Below, one piece after another: positions 13,885 to 19,674 of a stretch of 27,757 nucleotides of DNA (position 1 is its first letter; each line of letters starts with the position of its first letter). A model generated the notes under the pieces. It was not told where the DNA came from. It made no database searches and saw nothing but the letters and a program-made list of their open reading frames with translations. A program made the translations under genes and the position numbers. The stretch is from Minisyncoccota bacterium. Its GTDB lineage: Bacteria; Patescibacteriota; Minisyncoccia; Minisyncoccales; CG1-02-41-26. The stretch spans positions 1 to 27,757 of the forward strand of contig JAQTPV010000007.1 in the NCBI GenBank assembly GCA_028712605.1. The letters run 5' to 3'.

Positions 13885-14235
13885 ATGCAGCGAGAAACAT
13901 ATACAATTGATGCTGCCAGTAAACCATTAGGCAGGCTGGCCACTGAAATAGCGGTTTTACTTCGCGGTAAGTATAAAACTGATTTTGCTCCCCATAAAGA
14001 TGAGGGCGCTTTTGTGGTAATCAACAATGCCAGTAAGATTAAAATTACTGGCCGGAAGTTAAAGCAAAAAACTTATTATCATCATACAGGCTATCCTAAG
14101 GGCTTTCGTCAAATTAATTTAGCTGATCTCCAGGACAAAAAGCCTAAAGAGCCCTTGAGAAGGGCGGTGATGGGGATGTTGCCTAAAAACAAGCTTAGGG
14201 AGCAAATGATTAAAAGGCTTACTATTAATTTATAA
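13885..14235 (+). CDS. rplM: Large ribosomal subunit protein uL13
   Basis: uL13 is an early 50S assembly protein. Motifs are clear: YTIDAASKPLGRLATEIAVLLRGK, YYHHTGYPKG and the RRAVMGMLPKNKLREQMIKRL helix. At 116 residues it is shorter than the common form of about 142, mainly by loss of the N-terminal strand and the C-terminal tail. It lies 6 bp before rpsI, its usual partner. Confidence 0.96.
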   Translation: MQRETYTIDAASKPLGRLATEIAVLLRGKYKTDFAPHKDEGAFVVINNASKIKITGRKLKQKTYYHHTGYPKGFRQINLADLQDKKPKEPLRRAVMGMLPKNKLREQMIKRLTINL

Positions 14236-14241
14236 TTCTAT

Positions 14242-14889
14242 ATGGTTGAGAAAAAAGAAACAAAAGAAAAGGAGAAAAAGGTGGTTCCCAAGAAGGCAGC
14301 GGTGAAGACTGTTGGGCAAAAGGGTAAAACCGTTACGAAAAAGCCTGCTGAAAAAATAGTTAAGAAGGCTGTTTCTCCAAAAAAGAAAGAGGTGAAGATT
14401 GAAAAGGTAGAATTAACAGAGCCAATAGAGCTAGAGCTTAGCTCGCAAGATATCCCTGATGAGGGCGCTATTCCTTTAGAGCAAATAATTGCCGGTAAAA
14501 CCAAGTATTTTGAGGCCGTGGGCAGAAGAAAAACTTCAGTGGCTCGCGTGCGCCTTTTTACCCAAGGCAAAAAAGATGTCACCGTTAATGATAAGCCTTA
14601 CGAGGATTATTTTAAATTAGATGCTTTTCAGAAAGAAGTTGTGGCTCCCTTGCAAAAAATAAATTGTTTGGGTAAGTTTGGCCTTTCTATCAGGGTTAGT
14701 GGAGGCGGTTTGTCAGGCCAAGCGGAGGCGGATCGCCATGGAGTAGCGAGGGCCTTAGTGTTGCTTAACCCTTATTTCAAGAAGAGATTAAAAAAATCAG
14801 GTTATTTAACTCGTGACCCCAGAATGAGGGAAAGAAAAAAGCCCGGTTTAAAAAGGGCCAGAAGAGCCCCCCAGTGGTCAAAGCGTTAA
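14242..14889 (+). CDS. rpsI: Small ribosomal subunit protein uS9 with Lys-rich N-terminal extension
   Basis: uS9 reaches the P site with its C-terminal tail. The core (about 87-215) has YFEAVGRRKTSVARVRLF, GLSIRVSGGGLSGQAEADRHGVARAL and the canonical end RARRAPQWSKR. The first 86 residues are an extension: about 50 of Lys/Val/Ala-rich sequence and an acidic stretch (LTEPIELELSSQD). The frame stays open and the Lys codons run continuously from the ATG, so the extension is likely translated. No Shine-Dalgarno is present. The gene ends the operon and is followed by a terminator. Confidence 0.95.
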   Translation: MVEKKETKEKEKKVVPKKAAVKTVGQKGKTVTKKPAEKIVKKAVSPKKKEVKIEKVELTEPIELELSSQDIPDEGAIPLEQIIAGKTKYFEAVGRRKTSVARVRLFTQGKKDVTVNDKPYEDYFKLDAFQKEVVAPLQKINCLGKFGLSIRVSGGGLSGQAEADRHGVARALVLLNPYFKKRLKKSGYLTRDPRMRERKKPGLKRARRAPQWSKR

Positions 14890-14915
14890 GAATTTTTCTC
14901 GGCACCCTTGGCCTA

Positions 14916-14961
14916 CCCCTCCTAGATGCTTTTTATTGCATTGCCTAAGGAGGGGTTTTTT
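14916..14961 (+). terminator. Intrinsic terminator of the ribosomal operon
   Basis: An 8-bp GC stem (CCCCTCCT at 14916-14923 with AGGAGGGG at 14948-14955) with a partly paired loop is followed by six T. It closes the infA-rpsI block. Confidence 0.8.
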
Positions 14962-14969
14962 GTTAAGAT
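14961..14969 (+). promoter_or_regulatory. Extended -10, probably leaderless
   Basis: TGT-TAAGAT follows directly on the terminator T run and ends 6 nt before the ATG at 14976, predicting a transcript that starts at the start codon. The motif is imperfect and no -35 was assigned. Confidence 0.4.
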
Positions 14970-14975
14970 GATTCA

Positions 14976-15521
14976 ATGTGGCAAGAATTACAGATTTTTT
15001 TATTGGCCATGACGCCAATAGGGGAGTTAAGGGCTGCCATTCCGGTTGGGGTTGGGGTTTATCATCTAAACTGGCTTTTAGTGTTTTTAATTAGTGTGAT
15101 TGGCAATCTAACCCCTATTTTGTTCCTTTTGTTATTTTTGAGGCCTCTTTCTGAATATTTGTCAGTTAGGGTTTCTCTTTGCAAGCATTTTTTTGTTTGG
15201 TTATTTGAGCGCACCCAAAAAAAACACCATCGAGCCATTGAGAGATATGGCTGGTGGGGCCTGATGGCTTTTGTAGCCATACCTTTACCGATGACTGGCG
15301 GATGGTCGGGGGCCCTGATAGCCTTTTTAACGGGTATGCCATTTTGGCAAGCTTTTTCGGCTATTGCTGTTGGGGTAGTGGTTGCTGGCACGGTCGTTTC
15401 TTTGGTAGTGAAAACCGGTTTGGTTGTTGGGCAATATTTTGGCTGGCAAATATTGATTGTTATCCTCTTGGTCGTTGCTGTAAGTTGGTTAATCTTTAGA
15501 AAAGTAAGAAATAAAAAATAA
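14976..15521 (+). CDS. Small multidrug-export family membrane protein
   Basis: A polytopic membrane protein of 181 residues with about five hydrophobic helices. The N-terminal MTPIGELRAAIPVGVGVYHL motif, followed by the helix WLLVFLISVIGNLTPILFLLL and the ERYGWWGLMAFVAIPLPMTGGWSGALIAFLTGM segment, matches the family annotated as putative small multi-drug export proteins (COG2426). The transported substrate is not known for most members. It is 2 bp from dnaX and is likely co-transcribed with it. Confidence 0.82.
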   Translation: MWQELQIFLLAMTPIGELRAAIPVGVGVYHLNWLLVFLISVIGNLTPILFLLLFLRPLSEYLSVRVSLCKHFFVWLFERTQKKHHRAIERYGWWGLMAFVAIPLPMTGGWSGALIAFLTGMPFWQAFSAIAVGVVVAGTVVSLVVKTGLVVGQYFGWQILIVILLVVAVSWLIFRKVRNKK

Positions 15522-15523
15522 TT

Positions 15524-16630
15524 ATGAACTTAGTCTTGTACAGAAAATATCGTCCCCAAGCCTTTAAAGAGGTTGTGGGGCAAGAGCATATTGTTCAAAC
15601 CCTAAAGAATGCGGTGGCTAATGGGTCCCTGTCGCATGCTTATTTATTTGGCGGCCCAAGAGGCTGTGGTAAAACTAGTTTGGCTAGAATTTTAGCTAAA
15701 GCCGTTAATTGTCAGCAAAGAAAGGCTGGCCAATCAGAGCCTTGCAATCAATGCGACTCTTGTTTAGAAATCAATCAGGGCCGAGCCATGGATTTAATTG
15801 AGATTGATGCCGCTTCTAATCGGGGCATTGATGAAATCCGAGAGTTAAAAGAGGGGATTAGGTTTCGTCCAGCCAGGTCCAAGTACAAGGTTTTTATTAT
15901 TGACGAGGCTCACCAGTTAACCAAAGAAGCGGCCAATGCTCTATTAAAGACCCTAGAAGAGCCGCCGGAACATGTTATTTTTGTTTTAGCCACTACCGAA
16001 CTATCTAAAATGATTTCTACTATCTTGTCGCGTTGTCAGAGGTTTGATTTTAGAAAACTAAGATTATCTGAAATTGTTTCCAGACTATCCTATATTTTAG
16101 GTCAAGAAAAAATTATTTACGAAAAAGAGGCCTTAGAGCTCATAGCCCTTTACAGTGGGGGAGCCTTAAGGGATGCCGAGAGCCTGCTTGATGAGGCGGT
16201 GAGTTTTGTAGGGCAGGACGGGAAAATCGAAAAAAAGGAGATTCAGGCCATTTTAGGTACGCCCGACATTAAAGCCGTTTTCAAATTTCTTGGCTTTTTA
16301 CAGAAGAAGCAAGCCAAGGAGGCCGTAGAGTTTTTAAATCAGGTGGTTTTCCAGAGCGTAGACTTAAAAGAGTTTATTAAACTAACCGTCCAGTTTTTAA
16401 GGGAGACTTTATTCTTTAAATTGGGGGCTGAACCAGAAAGCCCCTTACTTTTATCATTAAGTGGGGAAGAGCTGGCAGAATTGAGGCAGTTAGCTGCTGA
16501 TTGGTCCCCAAAAGAGCTTAAAATAGCCCTAGAAGCCATTACTGAGGCTGAAAACAAGATGAAGTATAGCTCTATCTTACAACTCCCCCTGGAGCTTGCT
16601 GTTATTGAAATCTGCACTGAAAATAGGTAG
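15524..16630 (+). CDS. dnaX: DNA polymerase III subunit gamma (short DnaX)
   Basis: DnaX is the clamp-loader motor that opens the beta ring. The Walker A motif is GPRGCGKT at residues 44-51, the zinc module Cys63, Cys74, Cys77, Cys80, Walker B FIIDEAH around residue 127 and sensor 1 STILSRCQRFDF. The following helical domain III is present. The protein ends at 368 residues; E. coli tau has 643, and the polymerase- and helicase-binding domains IV and V are missing, so it is gamma-like. The stop lies 12 bp before tRNA-Gln. Confidence 0.95.
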   Translation: MNLVLYRKYRPQAFKEVVGQEHIVQTLKNAVANGSLSHAYLFGGPRGCGKTSLARILAKAVNCQQRKAGQSEPCNQCDSCLEINQGRAMDLIEIDAASNRGIDEIRELKEGIRFRPARSKYKVFIIDEAHQLTKEAANALLKTLEEPPEHVIFVLATTELSKMISTILSRCQRFDFRKLRLSEIVSRLSYILGQEKIIYEKEALELIALYSGGALRDAESLLDEAVSFVGQDGKIEKKEIQAILGTPDIKAVFKFLGFLQKKQAKEAVEFLNQVVFQSVDLKEFIKLTVQFLRETLFFKLGAEPESPLLLSLSGEELAELRQLAADWSPKELKIALEAITEAENKMKYSSILQLPLELAVIEICTENR

Positions 16631-16642
16631 TATATAAGTCAT

Positions 16643-16713
16643 TGCGGGGTCGTCTAATGGTAGGACTGTGGCCTTTGGAGCCGCGTATCTAGGTTCGAAT
16701 CCTAGCCCCGCAG
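16643..16713 (+). tRNA. tRNA-Gln (UUG)
   Basis: A complete cloverleaf can be folded: acceptor stem TGCGGGG with CCCCGCA, D arm GTCTAATGGTAGGAC, anticodon stem GTGGC/GCCGC around loop CTTTGGA with anticodon TTG, and T arm CTAGG-TTCGAAT-CCTAG. The discriminator base is G, as in tRNA-Gln. The CCA end is not encoded, so it must be added by a nucleotidyltransferase. Confidence 0.95.
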
Positions 16714-16736
16714 CATTATGCCCCTCGATTTTATTA

Positions 16737-17693
16737 ATGAATAAGAAGATTACAATCATAGCTGGGACGATAATTGTGGTGACAATCAGTATCGCTGTTT
16801 TTGCATATCAAAGACAATTTGGAGCGCCGCAAAAAGGCGCAGAAAAAGAACGAATTGTAGTGAATCTTACCACAACAGAAGCGGAACTAATTCCTAAATT
16901 AAAAGAGCAAGGCTATGTGAAAAGTGAGCGGGCACTCAACTTTGTTCTAAAGGTAAAAGGGTGGCAAGGGAAAATAGAACCGGGCGGCTACATAGTTTCA
17001 AAAAGTATGAATGCCTGGCAATTAGCGGATACCTTGGTTAATCGTCCTTACCAAAAATGGATAGTGATACCAGAAGGGTTGAGAGCAGCAGAAATCGCAG
17101 AAAAATTGCAAAAAGGATTGGGCTGGAAAGATACGGCAAAAGAAGAGTTTCTTGCTGAGGCCCAAGAGGGTTATCTCTTCCCCGACACTTATCTTCTGGA
17201 TTTGGATTTTACGGGTGCAGATGTTGCGAAAAGAATGAAAAGCCAATTCAATGAAAAAACCGCAAATCTGTTCAAGGCAGCCGCAGAAAAAAATATTAGA
17301 AATGATACTTTGATAGTTTTGGCATCTTTAATTCAGAGAGAATCCGCAAACGAAGAGGAGATGCCCACGATTGCCGGAGTAATCTGGAACAGATGGTTAA
17401 AAGATATGCCTTTCCAAATAGACGCAACTATCCAATACGCCTTAGGAGAACCAGGAAATTGGTGGCCGGTTATAAAGCCGGAAGATTATGAGCTTGACTC
17501 TTCTTATAATACCTATGTCCACAAGGGCCGTCCGCCGTTTCCGATCTGCAACCCGGGATTGGCAGCGATCGACGCTGTAATAAATTCAGAAGACAACGAA
17601 TATCTTTATTATCTGCATGACAGTGAAGGGCAGATTCATCTCGCTACGACCTATGAGGAGCATCTGGAAAACATTAAGGAATATTTAAAATAA
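16737..17693 (+). CDS. mltG: Endolytic murein transglycosylase MltG
   Basis: MltG cleaves nascent glycan strands in the membrane and releases their ends. From the chosen ATG the product has 318 residues: an N-terminal membrane helix (about 4-24, ITIIAGTIIVVTISIAVFAY), a LysM-like region and the YceG catalytic domain with QEGYLFPDTYLL, ASLIQRES (likely catalytic Glu202), FQIDATIQYALG and the NTYVHKGRPPFPICNPG motif. An in-frame upstream start would run into tRNA-Gln, so the ATG at 16737 is preferred. It lies 23 bp after the tRNA. Its leucine codons include more CTG, CTC and CTT than the TTA-dominated neighbours, which could mean a different history. Confidence 0.93.
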   Translation: MNKKITIIAGTIIVVTISIAVFAYQRQFGAPQKGAEKERIVVNLTTTEAELIPKLKEQGYVKSERALNFVLKVKGWQGKIEPGGYIVSKSMNAWQLADTLVNRPYQKWIVIPEGLRAAEIAEKLQKGLGWKDTAKEEFLAEAQEGYLFPDTYLLDLDFTGADVAKRMKSQFNEKTANLFKAAAEKNIRNDTLIVLASLIQRESANEEEMPTIAGVIWNRWLKDMPFQIDATIQYALGEPGNWWPVIKPEDYELDSSYNTYVHKGRPPFPICNPGLAAIDAVINSEDNEYLYYLHDSEGQIHLATTYEEHLENIKEYLK

Positions 17694-17778
17694 GACAGTC
17701 GGCAGGCCTTAACACCTTGGTTCCAGACCGCGAGGCACGCAACATGCGAGTTTTTAAAATTAAACTTGCCAGTATACT

Positions 17779-18231
17779 ATGTTTATAAAGAAATTATTCT
17801 TTGTCTTATTGGGCCTAGCTGTTTTGGCGGGCTTTCTTTTTTTATTTTTTCCGCCTAAAACAAATATTGCTAGCTTGTCTGAGGGAATTACAATGTTAGA
17901 CAAAGAAGGCTATGAAAGTTTTTCAGTCAGCCTTTCAAACCAAGACCTAGACTTAATTAAATCAGCCATAAAGAGAGCCTATTGTTATTTGCCTTTTGAA
18001 GCCTGCGCTATTAGTTTACGGACTGAAAAGAGGATTACGAATCCAGACCTCCTTAATAACTATTCCTATATAATCTCCGGCACGTTTGATATATCTACCC
18101 CTTGGCCATTTTTTCGTGATCCTACAGTTGCAAGTAGCGGCAGTTTTATTATAGCGAAAAAGAAAGCAGACAATTCTTGGGAACTTGTTGAAAAACTTTG
18201 CTGCTGTGACGCCTGCTCTGAATGGCGCTAA
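17779..18231 (+). CDS. Membrane-anchored hypothetical protein, 150 aa
   Basis: Not recognised. The N-terminus (residues about 3-24, KKLFFVLLGLAVLAGFLFLFF) is a hydrophobic anchor or uncleaved signal with no lipobox cysteine. The exported part of about 125 residues has two cysteines in a CYLPFEAC segment and a C-terminal cluster CCCDAC, which could form disulfides or bind metal. No RBS is visible; TATACT lies directly before the ATG but is too close to act as its -10. Flanked by mltG and a methyltransferase gene, all on the same strand. Confidence 0.7.
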   Translation: MFIKKLFFVLLGLAVLAGFLFLFFPPKTNIASLSEGITMLDKEGYESFSVSLSNQDLDLIKSAIKRAYCYLPFEACAISLRTEKRITNPDLLNNYSYIISGTFDISTPWPFFRDPTVASSGSFIIAKKKADNSWELVEKLCCCDACSEWR

Positions 18232-18303
18232 TAATAATTGGAGGAGGTTGCTCCTTAGTCTGGCGTGACTATAGGGAGCATGCCCTTTCACTCGTGTAAA
18301 TTT

Positions 18304-19002
18304 ATGCCCCAATTTAATACTTGGGAAAATGAGTATAAGAGTTCAAAGTTATTGGTAATCAAAAAAGCCGAACCGCAAAATGACACTTTGCGTTTTTTTA
18401 GGTATTTAAAAAAATATGAAAAGTTTAAGCTGGAGGGGTTAAGGGTATTAGACCTTGGTTCGGGCACGGGCAGAAACGCTAATTATCTGGCCAAACTGGG
18501 CAATGTGGTTGTTGGGATGGAAATTTCCCATACGGCCATAGATATCGCTAAAAAGCGCGCCAAAGAAATAGGAGTCGAAAAAAATGTCACTTATCAAAAC
18601 AGAAACATAGGATCTGCCTATCCTTTTGAGGACCAATATTTTGATTTAATTCTGGATGTTACCTCGTCAAACTCCTTAAACAATGTTGAAAGAGATGTTT
18701 ATATTCAAGAAGTATATCGAACTTTAAAGAAAGGAGGATACTTATTCGTTAGGGCTTTGTGTTTGGACGGCGATAAAAATGCGAAGAATTTATTAAAAAT
18801 TTGTCCGGGGCCGGAATACGATACCTACGTTATTTTAGAATTGGGACTGATTGAGCGGGTATTTGGCGAGCAAGATTTCCGTGAGCTCTACGGCCGACAT
18901 TTTAAAATCAAAAAATTACTCAAAAAATCTGGGTATGCCAAAATGCAAGGGCAGAATTATAAAAGGAATTATTGGTTGGCATATATGCAGAAAGTTGATT
19001 AA
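18304..19002 (+). CDS. Class I SAM-dependent methyltransferase
   Basis: The Rossmann-like SAM site is clear: motif I VLDLGSGTGRNANYLAKLG, an acidic residue after the second strand (VVVGMEIS), motif post-I, and the DLILDVTSSNSLNNVERDVYIQEVYRTLKKGGYLFVRAL block typical of Methyltransf_11/25 proteins. The substrate cannot be told. The frame is open back to a GTG at 18265, and an ATG at 18280 is also possible. I choose ATG 18304 (232 residues) because the sequence from MPQFNTWENEYKSSKLL resembles methyltransferase N-termini; none has a Shine-Dalgarno at the right distance. A strong terminator follows 91 bp after the stop. Confidence 0.85.
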   Translation: MPQFNTWENEYKSSKLLVIKKAEPQNDTLRFFRYLKKYEKFKLEGLRVLDLGSGTGRNANYLAKLGNVVVGMEISHTAIDIAKKRAKEIGVEKNVTYQNRNIGSAYPFEDQYFDLILDVTSSNSLNNVERDVYIQEVYRTLKKGGYLFVRALCLDGDKNAKNLLKICPGPEYDTYVILELGLIERVFGEQDFRELYGRHFKIKKLLKKSGYAKMQGQNYKRNYWLAYMQKVD

Positions 19003-19093
19003 ATAGGGAATCTCTTAAATGTTTTAATGATTATAGGTAGCGTCAAACAAGCGAGGCGATGGATATTCCGCTTCAAGCTTATTTTCGCTAACT

Positions 19094-19128
19094 AAACTAA
19101 AACGCCCCTTACGGGGGCGTTTTAGTTT
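19094..19128 (+). terminator. Intrinsic terminator of the methyltransferase gene
   Basis: A perfect 15-bp stem (19094-19108 with 19114-19128; core ACGCCCC/GGGGCGT) around a 5-nt loop, with A-rich left and T-rich right sides, as in a bidirectional intrinsic terminator. Confidence 0.85.
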
Positions 19129-19140
19129 CTGTGGAAGCTT

Positions 19141-19207
19141 TGTTATAATGATTTTTTCATTATTTGGTTAGCACAATCAAAAACGCTCCCGAGGGGGAGC
19201 GTTTTTG
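19141..19207 (+). ncRNA. Possible short transcript between promoter and terminator
   Basis: On the plus strand TGT-TATAAT (19141-19149) lies between two terminators and 29 bp before the second one (19178-19207). If active it would give a transcript of about 50 nt ending in that hairpin. No ORF fits inside. It could equally be a chance match or a decayed promoter, so this is tentative. Confidence 0.25.
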
Positions 19208-19515
19208 TGTTTAGGGATTTTTGGTCGGATAATATCTCCTTGGCCTAATTGATTTAGCAAGGCCTTCATAATTTTCTTTTGTTCGGCCATTATTTTGTCC
19301 CAGCCTGGTTCGTTTATTTCACCGATAAACCGAATTTTTCTTTTGAGGAAATCAATTATTTGGGATAACAGGGCAGAGTTTTGAACTAATTTATCTATGA
19401 CTTTCTCTCTAATCCATTCATCAGGGATTAAACAGAGTAGATGCTGTAATTCCTCTTTATGCTCTGGAGAAAGCTTAAGGTCATCAAATGCTTTTTCAAG
19501 ATTTTGATAACTCAT
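19177..19515 (-). CDS. Small helical protein, paralogue of the gene at 21547
   Basis: Not recognised by family name. The 112-residue product is helical and charged. By hand alignment about 49 of 86 positions are identical to the protein encoded at 21547-21816, with the strongest block FKRK-like then G-EINEPGWDKI-x2-EQKKI. It has a 23-residue tail beyond the paralogue's end (QLGQGDIIRPKIPKHKNAPP...), and its last codons and TGA lie within the downstream terminator hairpin. A TTGACA-N18-TATGAT promoter with a short AT-rich leader precedes it. It is downstream of the Cys-rich gene on the same strand but has its own promoter. Cytoplasmic, no Cys, no membrane segment. Confidence 0.75.
   Translation of the reverse strand: MSYQNLEKAFDDLKLSPEHKEELQHLLCLIPDEWIREKVIDKLVQNSALLSQIIDFLKRKIRFIGEINEPGWDKIMAEQKKIMKALLNQLGQGDIIRPKIPKHKNAPPRERF
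19178..19207. terminator. Bidirectional terminator overlapping a stop codon
   Basis: A perfect 13-bp stem (19178-19190 with 19195-19207; core ACGCTCCC/GGGAGCGT) with a 4-nt loop and A/T flanks. On the minus strand it overlaps the last nine codons and stop of the small helical protein gene. Confidence 0.8.
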
Positions 19516-19535
19516 AGATTTTTATTATTTTGTCT

Positions 19536-19565
19536 ATCATATATCACATTTCTACAAGTTGTCAA
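19536..19565 (-). promoter_or_regulatory. Promoter of the 112-aa small protein gene
   Basis: On the minus strand TTGACA (19560-19565), an 18-bp spacer and TATGAT (19536-19541). The predicted leader is about 14 nt, AT-rich and without Shine-Dalgarno. Confidence 0.6.
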
Positions 19566-19592
19566 TAGTGTTTCAATAAACTCAAGTCTGTT

Positions 19593-19622
19593 TTATACTG
19601 CTTCCTTTAAATAGCACTCTTC
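19593..19622 (-). pseudogene. Diverged second copy of the Cys-rich gene's last codons
   Basis: The minus strand encodes E-E-C-Y-L-K-E-A-V-stop, against C-E-E-C-Y-L-K-E-V-V-stop at the end of the intact gene 53 bp away. Over about 34 bp roughly 27 positions match, and most differences are synonymous, which indicates a remnant of a homologous gene tail rather than chance. No other part of a second gene copy was found. Confidence 0.6.
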
Positions 19623-19666
19623 ACCCCAGTGGTAGAACCTGCGGTTCACTACGGGACTTCGGACTG
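19623..19666. repeat. Palindromic repeat-like element between the two gene tails
   Basis: The segment separates the intact stop codon from the duplicated tail. It contains an imperfect hairpin: GTAGAACC (19632-19639), loop TGC, GGTTC and TAC separated by a 2-nt bulge, with outer CCC/GGG. In two minus-strand frames it reads SEPQVLPLG and VNRRFYHWG; I have a recollection of such peptides recurring in CPR protein annotations, which would fit a dispersed repeat, but this cannot be verified here. Confidence 0.4.
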
Positions 19667-19674
19667 TTTTTTAT

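Noticed and set aside
16668..16736. Upstream start for mltG giving 341 residues
   Set aside because: It would lie inside tRNA-Gln and would put hydrophilic residues before the membrane helix; the ATG at 16737 fits the family.
17773..17778. TATACT directly before the ATG at 17779 as a -10 box
   Set aside because: Too close to the start codon for transcription to include it, unless the true start is further downstream.
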